DNA of 64,000 nt, taken from contig CP091278.1 of assembly GCA_021650895.1 (NCBI GenBank), forward strand, positions 897,659 to 961,658, in the 5' to 3' direction. Both the position numbers and the translations under genes were made by a program. Positions within the stretch are counted from its first letter, which is position 1. Each line of letters starts with the position of its first letter. Origin of the DNA: Candidatus Jettenia sp. (GTDB taxonomy: Bacteria; Planctomycetota; Brocadiia; Brocadiales; Brocadiaceae). Of the stretch, positions 54,878-64,000 are shown piece after piece. A model generated the notes under the pieces. It was not told where the DNA came from, searched no databases, and saw only the letters and a program-made list of their open reading frames with translations.

Positions 54878-56257
54878 TTACTTTGCATTCCAGAATGCTT
54901 CAGCAGATACTTGTATTATTCTATGTAAGGCGCCTCTATCTCCTTTCAGCGCGCCAAACCATGTTGAAGCAATCATACCTTCACCGTTTATTGGCATATG
55001 AGCAATATAACGGCTGAAATTTTTTATTGTAACTTCTTTCTTCCAGGTAACACCAAGTACCTTATGCCCTGCCTTAGCAAATGATAAAGCTGATGGAAAA
55101 TCAACTTGCTGATCTAAATAATGCCAATCACAAATTACAATATCTTTGGGAATCTTTTCTCTGATATTTGAATATCCGTAGGTCCCGTGTAAATGCTTAT
55201 TTAACATCGTGGGAAACTCATTGGAGGTTATGAGCATATCCCCCCACATCCATGTCTCAACTCCACGGTTTTTAAGGTGTTTATGTAAGCGTTGAACATC
55301 TGCAAGGAAAAGATCGGGCGGTAGCATGTCCTCACCTTTACGGAGCCATTTTTCTCTCGTTTTCTGGTTAAGACCCGCTACTTCATCATGTCCTATATGG
55401 AATGCTCTTGGATGTATAAGGTCTATTACTTCATCAATCATAGGCAAAACGACTTTATACGTTTCTTCTTTTCTCGGGTCATAGGTTGCCTTATTATACA
55501 TGAGATGAGGATACATATCTTTCATCTGCGTCTTTTGATGAGTAAGGAGCCTTATCTCTGGTATAACATCTAATCCATTTTCCCTGGCAAATTGCACTAC
55601 ATCTAAAAATTCCTCTTTTGTCCATGCAGTAGCATTTGCTATCTTCTCCATTGTTTTGAATCGAACATCATCTTTCATTTGTATTATTAAGGTATTGTAA
55701 TGCCCAAAACGGGCTAGTTGAATCTGTTGTTTGATCTCAGATGGTCTTTGCTTTCGTAAAACTATATGAAGAGCGCGTATTTTCAAATCAGGCCAATCCG
55801 CTATTTCTCCTTCTCTCATCTTTCCTTCATTGTTTCTCATCAACGCTTCGAAAGAGGTTAAACCGTGCAATGCACCTAAAATATCTCTGCTCGTTATTAC
55901 AATTGTATTAGGGGATACGGTTATCGTATAGCCTTCGTTGTGCAGTAATGCTTCTATAAACTTATTAGTGCCTTGATTTTTCAATATTTTTACTACGATA
56001 GTAACAATATCTCTTTGTAGTTTTAGGCTTTTTAGGTAGTTTTCTATTGCATGTACCGTTGATTTATACCGATTCCTAAAGCTATCAGGAACAATCAATT
56101 GGCTATTTGAACCTATAGCAATATGGCTATTGCCACATTTACTATATTTTGAAGATGGAACAGAAGTTTGGCCTGATAATGCTACGCCGGTCCATAACAG
56201 AATTGATAAAAAGATAAAAAAACTTATTCTTTGTGTAATAGGTAGTTTACCTTCCAT
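54878..56257 (-). CDS. Secreted GH20-type beta-N-acetylhexosaminidase, copy 2
   Basis: 459 residues, a tandem paralogue of copy 1. Signal peptide (IFLSILLWTGVALSG), a GH20b-like domain and the catalytic barrel with FHIGHDEVAGLNQ (Asp-Glu pair), TWMWGDMLITSNEF and VICDWHYLDQQVDFPSALSF. Shared blocks with copy 1 (FEALMRNNEGKMREG, RALHIVLR, GHYNTLIIQMKDDVRF) show a recent duplication; differences are concentrated in the loop regions and the N-terminal domain. It overlaps the downstream sulfotransferase gene (ending at 56247) by 11 bases. Confidence 0.85.
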   Translation of the reverse strand: MEGKLPITQRISFFIFLSILLWTGVALSGQTSVPSSKYSKCGNSHIAIGSNSQLIVPDSFRNRYKSTVHAIENYLKSLKLQRDIVTIVVKILKNQGTNKFIEALLHNEGYTITVSPNTIVITSRDILGALHGLTSFEALMRNNEGKMREGEIADWPDLKIRALHIVLRKQRPSEIKQQIQLARFGHYNTLIIQMKDDVRFKTMEKIANATAWTKEEFLDVVQFARENGLDVIPEIRLLTHQKTQMKDMYPHLMYNKATYDPRKEETYKVVLPMIDEVIDLIHPRAFHIGHDEVAGLNQKTREKWLRKGEDMLPPDLFLADVQRLHKHLKNRGVETWMWGDMLITSNEFPTMLNKHLHGTYGYSNIREKIPKDIVICDWHYLDQQVDFPSALSFAKAGHKVLGVTWKKEVTIKNFSRYIAHMPINGEGMIASTWFGALKGDRGALHRIIQVSAEAFWNAK

Positions 56258-57164
56258 TTATTCCATGTAACCAATCTGGCATTTCTTTATAACCTTTTTT
56301 ACTCAGCATATTTAATAAATTCTCGTTATGAGGTGCGTATAAAGACTCAAGAGATGAACGTGTATCTGGTAATATTCCTTCTTCAAAAGAAGATTCATTT
56401 ACAGAATAATATAGTCCTCTTAAAACTGGTTTTAGTCCCGGTAATTTTCTGAATAATAATTCTAATTTTTTATTAGTATATATCCCTATTTTATGGAGAA
56501 ATTTATTTCTATAAAAAGCAGATCTATTTTCAACAGTAAATTGCTCGGAAGGATATATATGTGAATCAATCTCAAGCCAATCACATAATTCTCTCATAAA
56601 CAATAGAGGATTATCCTTTAAATGTTCAAAAAATACTATTTTTAAGGAATCTCCAAAATACGCATACCAATCCTCTAAATAGTTGGAATAAAAACCCTCC
56701 TTAATCCCCCTATATAGAGTGTCCTTCTCTATAGGAGAACTCTTACCCATCTCTATATGGTCCTTACATAAACCAACATACTCATCAAATAACATTTCTT
56801 TAGGTATAAGCATTATCCCTTTGGAGGCTTTATAGAATGAGAATAGCCTGCTAACTGGTTCACGAAAAATAATAATTATCTTTACTTTCCCTAATTCCTT
56901 ATAAATTCTTTGAGGGATAGTTTTACTTCCGTAGAAATACCCAGGGGTTGCTTCTAATATATATTTTTCATTCTTATAGTGTTTAAAATATCTGAGATAT
57001 TCATCAATAGGAGATAGTTCATTTCCATATCTTAAGGGAAGAAAATAGCAAGTCTCTTTTATATGAGAAGAACAAATTTCCGGATGACGAGACAGATATG
57101 AGAAGAGAGATGTTGTACCCCCTTTTGTAACTCCGGCAATTATTACATTTGGTTTTTTTCCCAT
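56247..57164 (-). CDS. Sulfotransferase, NDST-like subgroup
   Basis: 305 residues, starting at ATG 57164 (AAAGG five bases upstream). Motifs: IIAGVTKGGTTSLFSYLSRH (PAPS loop), SHIKETCYFLP, and IFREPVSRLFSFYKASKG (3'-phosphate binding). Related to the heparan-sulfate-type Sulfotransfer_1 group. The C-terminal YKEMPDWLHGI is a small extra tail. It overlaps GH20 copy 2 by 11 bases, so it is part of that unit. Confidence 0.85.
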   Translation of the reverse strand: MGKKPNVIIAGVTKGGTTSLFSYLSRHPEICSSHIKETCYFLPLRYGNELSPIDEYLRYFKHYKNEKYILEATPGYFYGSKTIPQRIYKELGKVKIIIIFREPVSRLFSFYKASKGIMLIPKEMLFDEYVGLCKDHIEMGKSSPIEKDTLYRGIKEGFYSNYLEDWYAYFGDSLKIVFFEHLKDNPLLFMRELCDWLEIDSHIYPSEQFTVENRSAFYRNKFLHKIGIYTNKKLELLFRKLPGLKPVLRGLYYSVNESSFEEGILPDTRSSLESLYAPHNENLLNMLSKKGYKEMPDWLHGINGR

Positions 57165-57369
57165 AATCACCTTTAACTCATACTACTTTTAATAGCTGCA
57201 AATAAATTGCGTTCCTTTTTATAATTTCTCATTATATTAAATGATGCATTATCTCTGAAAAATTCTACAAAATCAATATTTTTCATAGTGTTCATTGTGA
57301 TATTCAAATTTCACCTTGAAGATTATCGCTCACCAATATAAATAAATCCTTGATGAAAAATTTCATCTG

Positions 57370-58794
57370 TTATTTAGCAATTAATGTATTTATATTTTCA
57401 ACCGGAAACTTTGCCATAAAAAAATTCTTGTTTTGTTTCAATCGAAAATATTCCAAGACTACTAAACCCGCTAATAACCAAAAACAGAACCCAAATGCTC
57501 TTAGTTCAAAAGAACGTTCCAGGAATGTTGCAGGAATAGTTATAATTATAAGTACACGAAAAATTACACCTATTTGTTTTGAAAAATCATCTAATGAGCT
57601 TGACACCTGTTTTGATATCCTGTAGAGGCGAAAAAGAATCCACATATATATTGAAAAGCCAATGATTCCATAATAAATCAACATTGCAACCCAATATACA
57701 TCGTCGAAAGCATTGTAACTAGCCAATTTTCCAAACGATCCACCTTTTTTTGCAAGTGTTTCCTTTGCAGAAGTTTCATCAGGACTATAACCTAATAATT
57801 TTCCTGAAGAAATAGCGGAAACACCAACCTCCCGAATAAACCACCCACGAGAAACACTCATAGTCTTTTCCCAATAAGATTCTGAAATTAATTGCATAAG
57901 TGAATGTGCAGGATTAATATAACTAGTTTTTTCATCAAGGGTCTTACTATACCATTTTGATGCTGCAAGAAGAATCGTTAAACAAATGATTACTGGCGCT
58001 ACAAATATAATTAAAACCTTTAACTTAGTCAGTTGATGCCGTTCTGAATAAAGAAAAATTATGATAGGAATTATTAAAAGGCCAATTAATAATGCTCCTC
58101 GCTTATAGGTTACAAATAAACCAAGTATAAGTATAATTACCCAAAAAAGTGTTTTATTTAGGAGCAATCTCTTTGTTCTCAAATAACAACTAGACCCTAG
58201 TAATATTATTGATATCAAAAGGAAATATGCCATTGCAGCAGGTTTACCAAAAGTGCCAAATACCGACCCGATCTTCAGCGTATTAGAAAATAAACTTAGT
58301 TGCAAATTGGCAAATTCCAAATCTACCTCTCTTGGGGCAAAGAAATTGATAACCCTTTCACCACAAAAATATTCAGCAAGTCCTAAAAAAGACTCAGCAA
58401 TCCCAATTATAACGATAATCTTTAACAACATCATTGATTGCTTTCTGCTTATACCGATGTTAACGATAATATAATAAACTGTAATATATCGTAATAACAA
58501 TCGTATGCTTACTAACCCTCCCAATAAGGAAGCACCGTTAGAAAAAATAGATATTATTGCAATAAAAATAAAGACTAATAATGGTATATCAATTGGAGTT
58601 CGTTTTAAATTTTTACCATGTATCATTCGATATGATAATACAGCAATTAATAACAAATAAAGAATAGCTTCAGTAGCAAGCCGTGCAAGCGAATAAATAT
58701 CATCCGATACAGGAAGCCATTTCAAAATAAAGTCCTCAAACGGTAGATATAATATTAGACCATATATAATCCAATAGGGATAAATTTTCATCAT
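57370..58794 (-). CDS. Wzy/O-antigen-ligase-like polymerase
   Basis: 474 residues with about twelve hydrophobic segments (LLLIAVLSYRMI, IFIAIISIFSNGASLLGGL, ILLLKIIVIIGIAESFLGLA and others). The long periplasmic loop between the hydrophobic segments (about residues 275-335) and the GALLIGLLIIP block resemble O-antigen ligase/Wzy polymerases. There is no universal catalytic motif; the call rests on topology and on the locus. It should polymerise the lipid-linked repeats at the periplasmic side. It starts 4 bases before the NDST-like sulfotransferase region end at 58799. Confidence 0.75.
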   Translation of the reverse strand: MMKIYPYWIIYGLILYLPFEDFILKWLPVSDDIYSLARLATEAILYLLLIAVLSYRMIHGKNLKRTPIDIPLLVFIFIAIISIFSNGASLLGGLVSIRLLLRYITVYYIIVNIGISRKQSMMLLKIIVIIGIAESFLGLAEYFCGERVINFFAPREVDLEFANLQLSLFSNTLKIGSVFGTFGKPAAMAYFLLISIILLGSSCYLRTKRLLLNKTLFWVIILILGLFVTYKRGALLIGLLIIPIIIFLYSERHQLTKLKVLIIFVAPVIICLTILLAASKWYSKTLDEKTSYINPAHSLMQLISESYWEKTMSVSRGWFIREVGVSAISSGKLLGYSPDETSAKETLAKKGGSFGKLASYNAFDDVYWVAMLIYYGIIGFSIYMWILFRLYRISKQVSSSLDDFSKQIGVIFRVLIIITIPATFLERSFELRAFGFCFWLLAGLVVLEYFRLKQNKNFFMAKFPVENINTLIAK

Positions 58795-58798
58795 AAAA

Positions 58799-59743
58799 TT
58801 AAAATATATTAGCTTTCCACGGAATAGTCTTCCCGATTAGCTTTTCTATAGATTGGCGTTCTCCTTTATAATAATCTCTAAGAAAATTTTCTGTTGATGA
58901 AAAGATCTTTACGTCTTCAGGAGAACGGACATTTAAATATAGATAAAGTGGTTCAAACATCGATCTCAGGCGCTTAAAAATAAAATGGATATACGGCTTA
59001 TTATGGGAATGTGTACGTATATTAACACGAAGTTTAATATAAAGAGAGTGTATTTTTGAACTTTTTAGAGTTTCGGTACGATTAAATACTTTAAAATCGT
59101 AATTATTATAAAATTCTGGAGCAATACCTACAAACGAGCATATCTCTTTCAATACCGACATCGGATTATTTGAAAGATCTTCATAAAAAACTACAAGAAT
59201 TCTATTATTACCAAATAAGTTAATGTAAGAATTAAGATAAACAGAGTATCTCCCTTGCTCAAGGGCAAGCAGATACTGATCTTTTTTATCTTTTCCATCA
59301 TATTCTAATTGCAGTTTAATATATTTATCAAAGGTTATCTTCTCTGGAAGAAAGTTATTCTGCTTTGCAAATTTATACCAAGAAATAAGCCTTGAGGCAG
59401 GTTCTCTCAGTATAAAAACTATTTTTGCTTCCGGAAGCGACTGTTTTATCTTTTGAGGAGTACCCTGAGAATAAAGATAATCAGGAGTCGCTTCCATCCG
59501 TACATTCATATTAGTACAATGAATATAAAATTGCTCGTATTTATCCAAACCATCCTCAAATCGGTATTTTGATCTTGAGGGTACGGGATAATCAGCATCG
59601 AGAAAAAAACGTGTCTCCTTCCTGTTAGCAGCACAAATTTGAGGATGATCTTTAAGATAAAAGAATAATGAAGTTGTAGCTGCTTTCGTTGTTCCCCCAA
59701 TAATCAAGTAACGATAATCCTTAACATTTAATTCTGTTTTCAT
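58799..59743 (-). CDS. Sulfotransferase, NDST-like subgroup
   Basis: 314 residues. LIIGGTTKAATTSLFFYLKD (PAPS loop with the A-A variant), AANRKETRFFLDADYP, IVFILREPASRLISWYKFAK and FYEDLSNNPMSVLKEICSFV are visible. It is very similar in length and motif layout to the sulfotransferase at 61911, so the two probably arose by duplication and may act on different positions of the repeat. Followed by the Wzy-like gene four bases on. Confidence 0.87.
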   Translation of the reverse strand: MKTELNVKDYRYLIIGGTTKAATTSLFFYLKDHPQICAANRKETRFFLDADYPVPSRSKYRFEDGLDKYEQFYIHCTNMNVRMEATPDYLYSQGTPQKIKQSLPEAKIVFILREPASRLISWYKFAKQNNFLPEKITFDKYIKLQLEYDGKDKKDQYLLALEQGRYSVYLNSYINLFGNNRILVVFYEDLSNNPMSVLKEICSFVGIAPEFYNNYDFKVFNRTETLKSSKIHSLYIKLRVNIRTHSHNKPYIHFIFKRLRSMFEPLYLYLNVRSPEDVKIFSSTENFLRDYYKGERQSIEKLIGKTIPWKANIF

Positions 59744-59802
59744 AATCTGCCACTATAGAACTTTCTTTATGGTAAAATAAGATAGCAAATTTATTCACTT
59801 CT

Positions 59803-61035
59803 TTATCGACAAACATTCAAGGTTATTTCATTATAAACTTCTATCAATTTTTTATAATAAATTCCCTTATCAAAATGCGTTTCTGCATATCCTCTGGCTG
59901 CATATGATAGTTCTTTATATTCGTCTTCAGAAACAGCTTCTGCTAATTTAACAGTTTCTATTAAAGAATTGATGTTTTTACTTTCAAAAAGAAATCCATT
60001 TATTTTATCCTGCACTAATTCTGGTATTGCACCAATTTTTGATGCCAAAACTGGTCTTCCGCATGCAAAACCCTCTACGATATTTAAACCGAATGTCTCG
60101 TACCATTCCGATGGGATTATTACATATTTAGAATCTCTAATTACTTCAAATAACTCTTGACCCGTTAAATAACCGACTAATTCTGCATTAATATTATTTT
60201 CTTGTATATATTTTATTATTTCATTTTTAAGATCACCATTTCCTACTATCTTAAGTTTAATATTTGGAAGATATTTCCAGGCTTTCAATAAGGTTAAAAT
60301 ACCTTTTTCCCTTGATAGTCTTCCAAAATACAGATAGTAATCTCCCTGCAAATACATGGGAGTATATTTCTCCATATTTACAAAGTTATATATTTGGATA
60401 GTTTTATCCCTTAGCTGAGGTTTATACTGTAAGTGTTTCTCCATAAGAAATTTACTTACCATAATAAATTTATCTATATATCTCTCATAAGGAAAGTACT
60501 TATCTCGTATATAACATTCTAAGGCAGAAATAGAACTATAGGTTAAATTACTTCTATTGCATTTCCTTACAACACCGTGATAATAATTACCCGTCGCACA
60601 TTTTTCACAAATCTTACCTTCATCATTAAGAAAAGTATACATCGGACAAAGCATTTTATATTCATGAATAGTCATTACTGCCGGTACATTATATCTTTTT
60701 AATACCGGAAGGATCGACGAAGTAAGCCTCCCATAAAATATATGAAGGTGTGCAATATCAGGTTTTTCTTTTTTTATTAAATCTTCTAATTTATATTTTG
60801 CTTCCTTTGAATAGATAAATTTGTAGATAAAATTATTTTGGATAAAATTTCTCCCAAAGTAATTTGATGGCTCAATGAAATATTCTTTACAAGGACTTTC
60901 CAGGGCCTCCTTATCATTGACACTAAAATGGATGACTTTATGCCCATTTTCCTCTAATAATCTTGAGGTCTCAAAATATACTCTCTCTGAACCCCCTTTT
61001 ACATAATGATAATTATTAATTTGCAAGACCTTCAT
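59803..61035 (-). CDS. GT4-family glycosyltransferase
   Basis: 410 residues. N-terminal glycosyltransferase domain (MKVLQINNYHYVKGGSERVY), a Cys-rich insert (KICEKCATGNYYHGVVRKC), and a C-terminal GT4 domain with the E-x7-E motif in SEWYETFGLNIVEGFACGRP, the NDP-sugar binding region. Sugar and linkage cannot be read from sequence. It sits between the sulfotransferase at 58799 and the methyltransferase at 61231 on the minus strand. It is the only clear glycosyltransferase in the window, so others probably lie beyond its end. Confidence 0.87.
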   Translation of the reverse strand: MKVLQINNYHYVKGGSERVYFETSRLLEENGHKVIHFSVNDKEALESPCKEYFIEPSNYFGRNFIQNNFIYKFIYSKEAKYKLEDLIKKEKPDIAHLHIFYGRLTSSILPVLKRYNVPAVMTIHEYKMLCPMYTFLNDEGKICEKCATGNYYHGVVRKCNRSNLTYSSISALECYIRDKYFPYERYIDKFIMVSKFLMEKHLQYKPQLRDKTIQIYNFVNMEKYTPMYLQGDYYLYFGRLSREKGILTLLKAWKYLPNIKLKIVGNGDLKNEIIKYIQENNINAELVGYLTGQELFEVIRDSKYVIIPSEWYETFGLNIVEGFACGRPVLASKIGAIPELVQDKINGFLFESKNINSLIETVKLAEAVSEDEYKELSYAARGYAETHFDKGIYYKKLIEVYNEITLNVCR

Positions 61036-61230
61036 TCAAAATTAACTACCCTTAAACAATAATGAAAGACCTTTCTCATGAAAATGTAATTATCTATAGA
61101 TCACTTTATCAGAATTACGGTATATCCTGATTACTCTCGGCAAGGCTAAAGCCTCGCCCTACATATGATCTATGTAACTACAGAGTAAGAGAACAATAAC
61201 CAGGAGTGTTTCTATTTAAGATATCTATAT

Positions 61231-61914
61231 CTACCGCATATGCTTTTCAAACCGAAAAATTGTTACCTGTTGATACTCTCCTATCTTACGAATATTCTGA
61301 GCCCCTGCTGATTGGAGCGTCTTACTTAAAGGCTCGTGAAAAAAAGTAATCTGAGCGCCTTTCGCAGGCACAGATTCATAACCTGAGATAATTCCATATC
61401 TCATTGCCAGAGCAACTATTTTCTGGACAAACGCTTTGTATTCATTACAGGATGGTAAATGAATCAATACGTCAAATGATATGGCAATATCTGCTGGTGA
61501 TAGATCCATTTCCAAAAAATTTCCTGAAATAAAATTTCTGTTAGAATAAGCAACACGATTATGTTCTATCACTACCTTTGAAATATCCAGACCAGTATAA
61601 TTTTTAGCAGGCAATACAGAACTTACTTCCATATCGCCACAACCTATATCTAATACAGATTCAGGTTTAATCTGATCAACAATCTGCTGCAAAAGTTCTC
61701 GTTTGTATTTCTTCGTCTCACCACGAGAACCAATTCCTGAACCAAGTTCTTTATTTTTTAAATAACGATGGTCCCAAAAATCTCTGTTATTAAAATTTCT
61801 TCGTACTAAACCTGTTTTTATTTTAAATTCCATTACAATATCTTTTACCATATTACGTAACCAATTTGTCTTATTATGAGATCCCTCTTTCTGATGTAAT
61901 TCTATCATAATCAC
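61231..61914 (-). CDS. Class I SAM-dependent methyltransferase
   Basis: 227 residues with motif I VLDIGCGDMEVSSVLP (about 85-100) and motif post-I YTGLDISKVVIEHN. The Rossmann core is complete. It overlaps the sulfotransferase at 61911 by 4 bases, so the two are coupled and methylation of a sugar near a sulfated position is plausible. The substrate is not defined. Confidence 0.8.
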   Translation of the reverse strand: MIMIELHQKEGSHNKTNWLRNMVKDIVMEFKIKTGLVRRNFNNRDFWDHRYLKNKELGSGIGSRGETKKYKRELLQQIVDQIKPESVLDIGCGDMEVSSVLPAKNYTGLDISKVVIEHNRVAYSNRNFISGNFLEMDLSPADIAISFDVLIHLPSCNEYKAFVQKIVALAMRYGIISGYESVPAKGAQITFFHEPLSKTLQSAGAQNIRKIGEYQQVTIFRFEKHMR

Positions 61915-62882
61915 GTTTTCCTTTCTTCATCCATCATTCTAGAAGATACATTATCGCAATGCCACGGGGTTGATCTACCAATCAATTTCTCTAATTTATC
62001 AATTTCTTCCTTATAATAATCCTTGATAAATATTTTAATTTTTGGAGGAATTACAATCTTATCGGGGAAATTCTTATTTAAGGAAAAATACAAAGGTTCT
62101 ATAAGCAGCCGAAATCTTCGTAGATTTTTGTGAATTATCGGCTTATTATGAGTATAACTGCGTACATAAAATCGAAGTCTCTTATATATTCCATGCAATT
62201 TAGGATTCTTCATCGATTCGGTACGGTTGAATACTTTAAAATCATAATCTTCATAAAATTCAGGACTGATTTCAGCAAAAGAACTAACAGACTTAACAAC
62301 AGTCAACGGATCTTTCACCAACTCCTCGTAAAAAATAATCTGAATTCGATCTCTACCAAATAAATCAAAATAAGGATTCAAATAGACGGAGTATCGTCCC
62401 TGCTCAAGAGAGCGCATATGTTGTTCTCCTTTTTCACTGGTATTCGTGTGAAGCTGCTTCTCTATATATTCTTCAAGGGTAACATCTCCAGAAATTTGCC
62501 CATTCTGCTGAGCAAATTTATACCATGAAATAATTCTTGAAAAAGGCTCACGTAAAACAAATACAAGTTTAACTTTCGGGAGGGAGTCTTTAATTTTCTG
62601 CGAAGTACCTGATGAGTATAAATAATCTGGGGTAGCTTCTAATTGTAATTTCGAATCATCACCATGATTGAAATACTCTCCGTATTTATCCATTCCATCC
62701 TCATATCGGTATTTAGACTTTACGGGATAGTCCCGATCTAAAAAAAATCGTGTTTCTTTCGCACTTGCAGCACAAATATCAGGATGGTCCGCAAGATATC
62801 TGAATAATGATGTTGTTGCGGCTTTGGTTGTACCACCAATAATGAGGAAGTGGCGATCTCTTATATTGAGTTTTACTTTCAT
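61911..62882 (-). CDS. Sulfotransferase, NDST-like subgroup
   Basis: 323 residues. LIIGGTTKAATTSLFRYLAD, SAKETRFFLDRDYP, LVFVLREPFSRIISWYKFAQ and FYEELVKDPLTVVKSVSSFA match the sulfotransferase at 58799 block by block. Coupled to the flippase (4-base overlap) and methyltransferase (4-base overlap), so all three are made from one transcript. Likely a site-specific sulfotransferase of the polymer. Confidence 0.87.
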   Translation of the reverse strand: MKVKLNIRDRHFLIIGGTTKAATTSLFRYLADHPDICAASAKETRFFLDRDYPVKSKYRYEDGMDKYGEYFNHGDDSKLQLEATPDYLYSSGTSQKIKDSLPKVKLVFVLREPFSRIISWYKFAQQNGQISGDVTLEEYIEKQLHTNTSEKGEQHMRSLEQGRYSVYLNPYFDLFGRDRIQIIFYEELVKDPLTVVKSVSSFAEISPEFYEDYDFKVFNRTESMKNPKLHGIYKRLRFYVRSYTHNKPIIHKNLRRFRLLIEPLYFSLNKNFPDKIVIPPKIKIFIKDYYKEEIDKLEKLIGRSTPWHCDNVSSRMMDEERKT

Positions 62883-64000
62883 ATCTTAAACTTATTCTTA
62901 TTTATATTTGGAATATACAAAGTAACTATATTCATATATGATTTAATATATACCACTGAGCTTAAATTCCAAAAGATTACAGCAATCATACTTGCGAAGG
63001 CCGCTCCGTTTATTCCATACCTTGGTATTAAAATAGCATTCAAAACAATATTAAGTACTGTAGCTATTAGCATTATATTTTGAAAAACTTTTTGCTTTCC
63101 TGTCATTTGGAGAACAAATCCTACTGAACCAGAAATAGCATTTATAAATTGTCCTATAGTTATAAATAATAAAACATGTGAACCTGTTTTGAACTCTTCT
63201 CCAAAAAAACCAAGAATAAATGATGGGAAAAGAAGAATAACGAGCAAAATAGGGAAAGAAGTCCAGAATATAAGTTTTGTCGATTGTTTTACTACTCTAC
63301 TAAGACCTTTTATATCTCCCCTTCCATAGAATTCTGCAAACTTTGGCGCTGCTATGCTATTGATAGCAAATAAAGTAATAGCTGTAAAGTTTGCAATTTT
63401 TAAGGCGACGTTATAAATCCCAACTTCAATTTCTGTTCTAAAAATTCCCAGCATCACAGTATCAGTCCATTGTATAACTAATAACATTGAGCTTGATAAT
63501 AACATCGGGAGAGAGATACTCAGTATATTATTATATTTAATTGAATTTGCCATCTTATACTTAAAGATATCTACATGCTTAAACCATACAATTATACTTA
63601 TAACAGATAGAATTATTATTCCTATGACATGGGCAATAACAGGCACTCGCATGTCTTTCGAAAAAAAAATGGCAATACCTATGATCATAGACGCAAAAAG
63701 TGGTATGGCCATATTTTTGAAAATTGTATAAGCAACTATTTTTTTTAATCCTCTCAAACTTTCTGCATGTAAAAAAAGTATAGCAAACGGAAGAATTGCT
63801 AAGGAAATTATCTGGAAGTATGATGATAAATGTGGTTTTCTAAAAATATAATGAGATAGAAAAGGTGAGAAACAAAAAAGTAAGAGGCTGAGGATAAGAG
63901 ATACAGGAATTAAAAGCCTTAAAGTTTTCACATACACTTCTTTTACAAGATCCCATTGATTCTTCGATGAGTATTCTGCTACAAATTTTAAAGATACGGT
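62879..64000 (-). CDS. Wzx-like oligosaccharide flippase, partial
   Basis: At least 373 residues; the gene runs past the window's end, so its N-terminus is missing. The frame stays open to 64000 through VSLKFVAEYSSKNQWDLVKEVYVK before the first GTG-start candidate. Many hydrophobic helices (LRLLIPVSLILSLLLFCFSP, LSISLPMLLSSSMLLVIQW, NIMLIATVLNIVLNAILIP) and the TDTVMLGIFRTEIEVGIYNVA block are typical of the MATE/MVF-type polysaccharide_synt (Wzx) family. It should flip lipid-linked repeat units across the inner membrane. 4-base overlap with the sulfotransferase. Confidence 0.85.
   Translation of the reverse strand, partial: TVSLKFVAEYSSKNQWDLVKEVYVKTLRLLIPVSLILSLLLFCFSPFLSHYIFRKPHLSSYFQIISLAILPFAILFLHAESLRGLKKIVAYTIFKNMAIPLFASMIIGIAIFFSKDMRVPVIAHVIGIIILSVISIIVWFKHVDIFKYKMANSIKYNNILSISLPMLLSSSMLLVIQWTDTVMLGIFRTEIEVGIYNVALKIANFTAITLFAINSIAAPKFAEFYGRGDIKGLSRVVKQSTKLIFWTSFPILLVILLFPSFILGFFGEEFKTGSHVLLFITIGQFINAISGSVGFVLQMTGKQKVFQNIMLIATVLNIVLNAILIPRYGINGAAFASMIAVIFWNLSSVVYIKSYMNIVTLYIPNINKNKFKI

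Noticed and set aside
1-64000. CRISPR arrays and cas genes
   Set aside because: No evenly spaced repeat-spacer pattern and no Cas motif were seen on either strand.

Overview
This is an AT-rich bacterial chromosome segment without rRNA or recognisable tRNA genes. The gene families suggest a planctomycete-like anaerobe, plausibly of the anammox order Brocadiales: a complete selA-selB pair, Tat and Sec export, a 2-hydroxyacyl-CoA dehydratase-type protein, a CCDC90/DUF1640 coiled-coil protein and a large exopolysaccharide locus. No anammox hallmark gene (hydrazine synthase or dehydrogenase) lies in the window, so this assignment is inference.

Positions 1-31100 are mostly housekeeping: thiC (partial), an RluB-type pseudouridine synthase, recN, a tRNA-binding OB-fold protein, a GNAT acetyltransferase, a secreted beta-helix protein (frameshifted), truA (frameshifted), ridA, a dynamin-like GTPase, a TPR protein, ispF, serS, a DUF362 protein, a Mut7-C RNase-like protein, a parvulin-type isomerase, a lipoprotein, a PAS protein and uspA. 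A compact minus-strand cluster follows: acetyl-CoA synthetase, an FmdE-like protein and a PA-IL-like lectin. Then come a 2-hydroxyacyl-CoA dehydratase-like protein, selA-selB, a YkgJ Cys-cluster protein and an amidohydrolase. The selA 5' end is disrupted and contains a degenerate internal duplication.

Positions 31344-39735 hold an integrated element of 8,266 bp per repeat unit. It is bounded by a 126-bp direct repeat (4 mismatches) that covers the upstream region and first codons of a HAD phosphatase gene. It carries a tyrosine integrase, an excisionase/AlpA-like HTH protein, a D12-class adenine methylase with an inserted HTH, a CHC2-Toprim-RecA-like primase/helicase, a protein ending in a domain usually found on large ATPase regulators, and a probable toxin-antitoxin pair. 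A relic methylase C-terminus just outside the left repeat suggests an older related element once occupied the same site.

Positions 39717-64000 contain the HAD gene, a LolA-like protein and then a large exopolysaccharide locus: Wza-like exporter, Wzz-like protein, Wzi-like outer-membrane protein, UDP-glucuronate epimerase, ManC/AlgA-type enzyme, WecA-type initiating transferase, two secreted GH20 hexosaminidases, four sulfotransferases, a Wzy-like polymerase, a GT4 glycosyltransferase, a methyltransferase and a Wzx-like flippase running off the end. Together they look like a Wzx/Wzy-type system making a sulfated, amino-sugar-containing surface polysaccharide.

Several genes (beta-helix, truA, primase, methylase, selA) are interrupted by small indels, most of them single bases. 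They could be sequencing errors or real decay, so these entries are marked.
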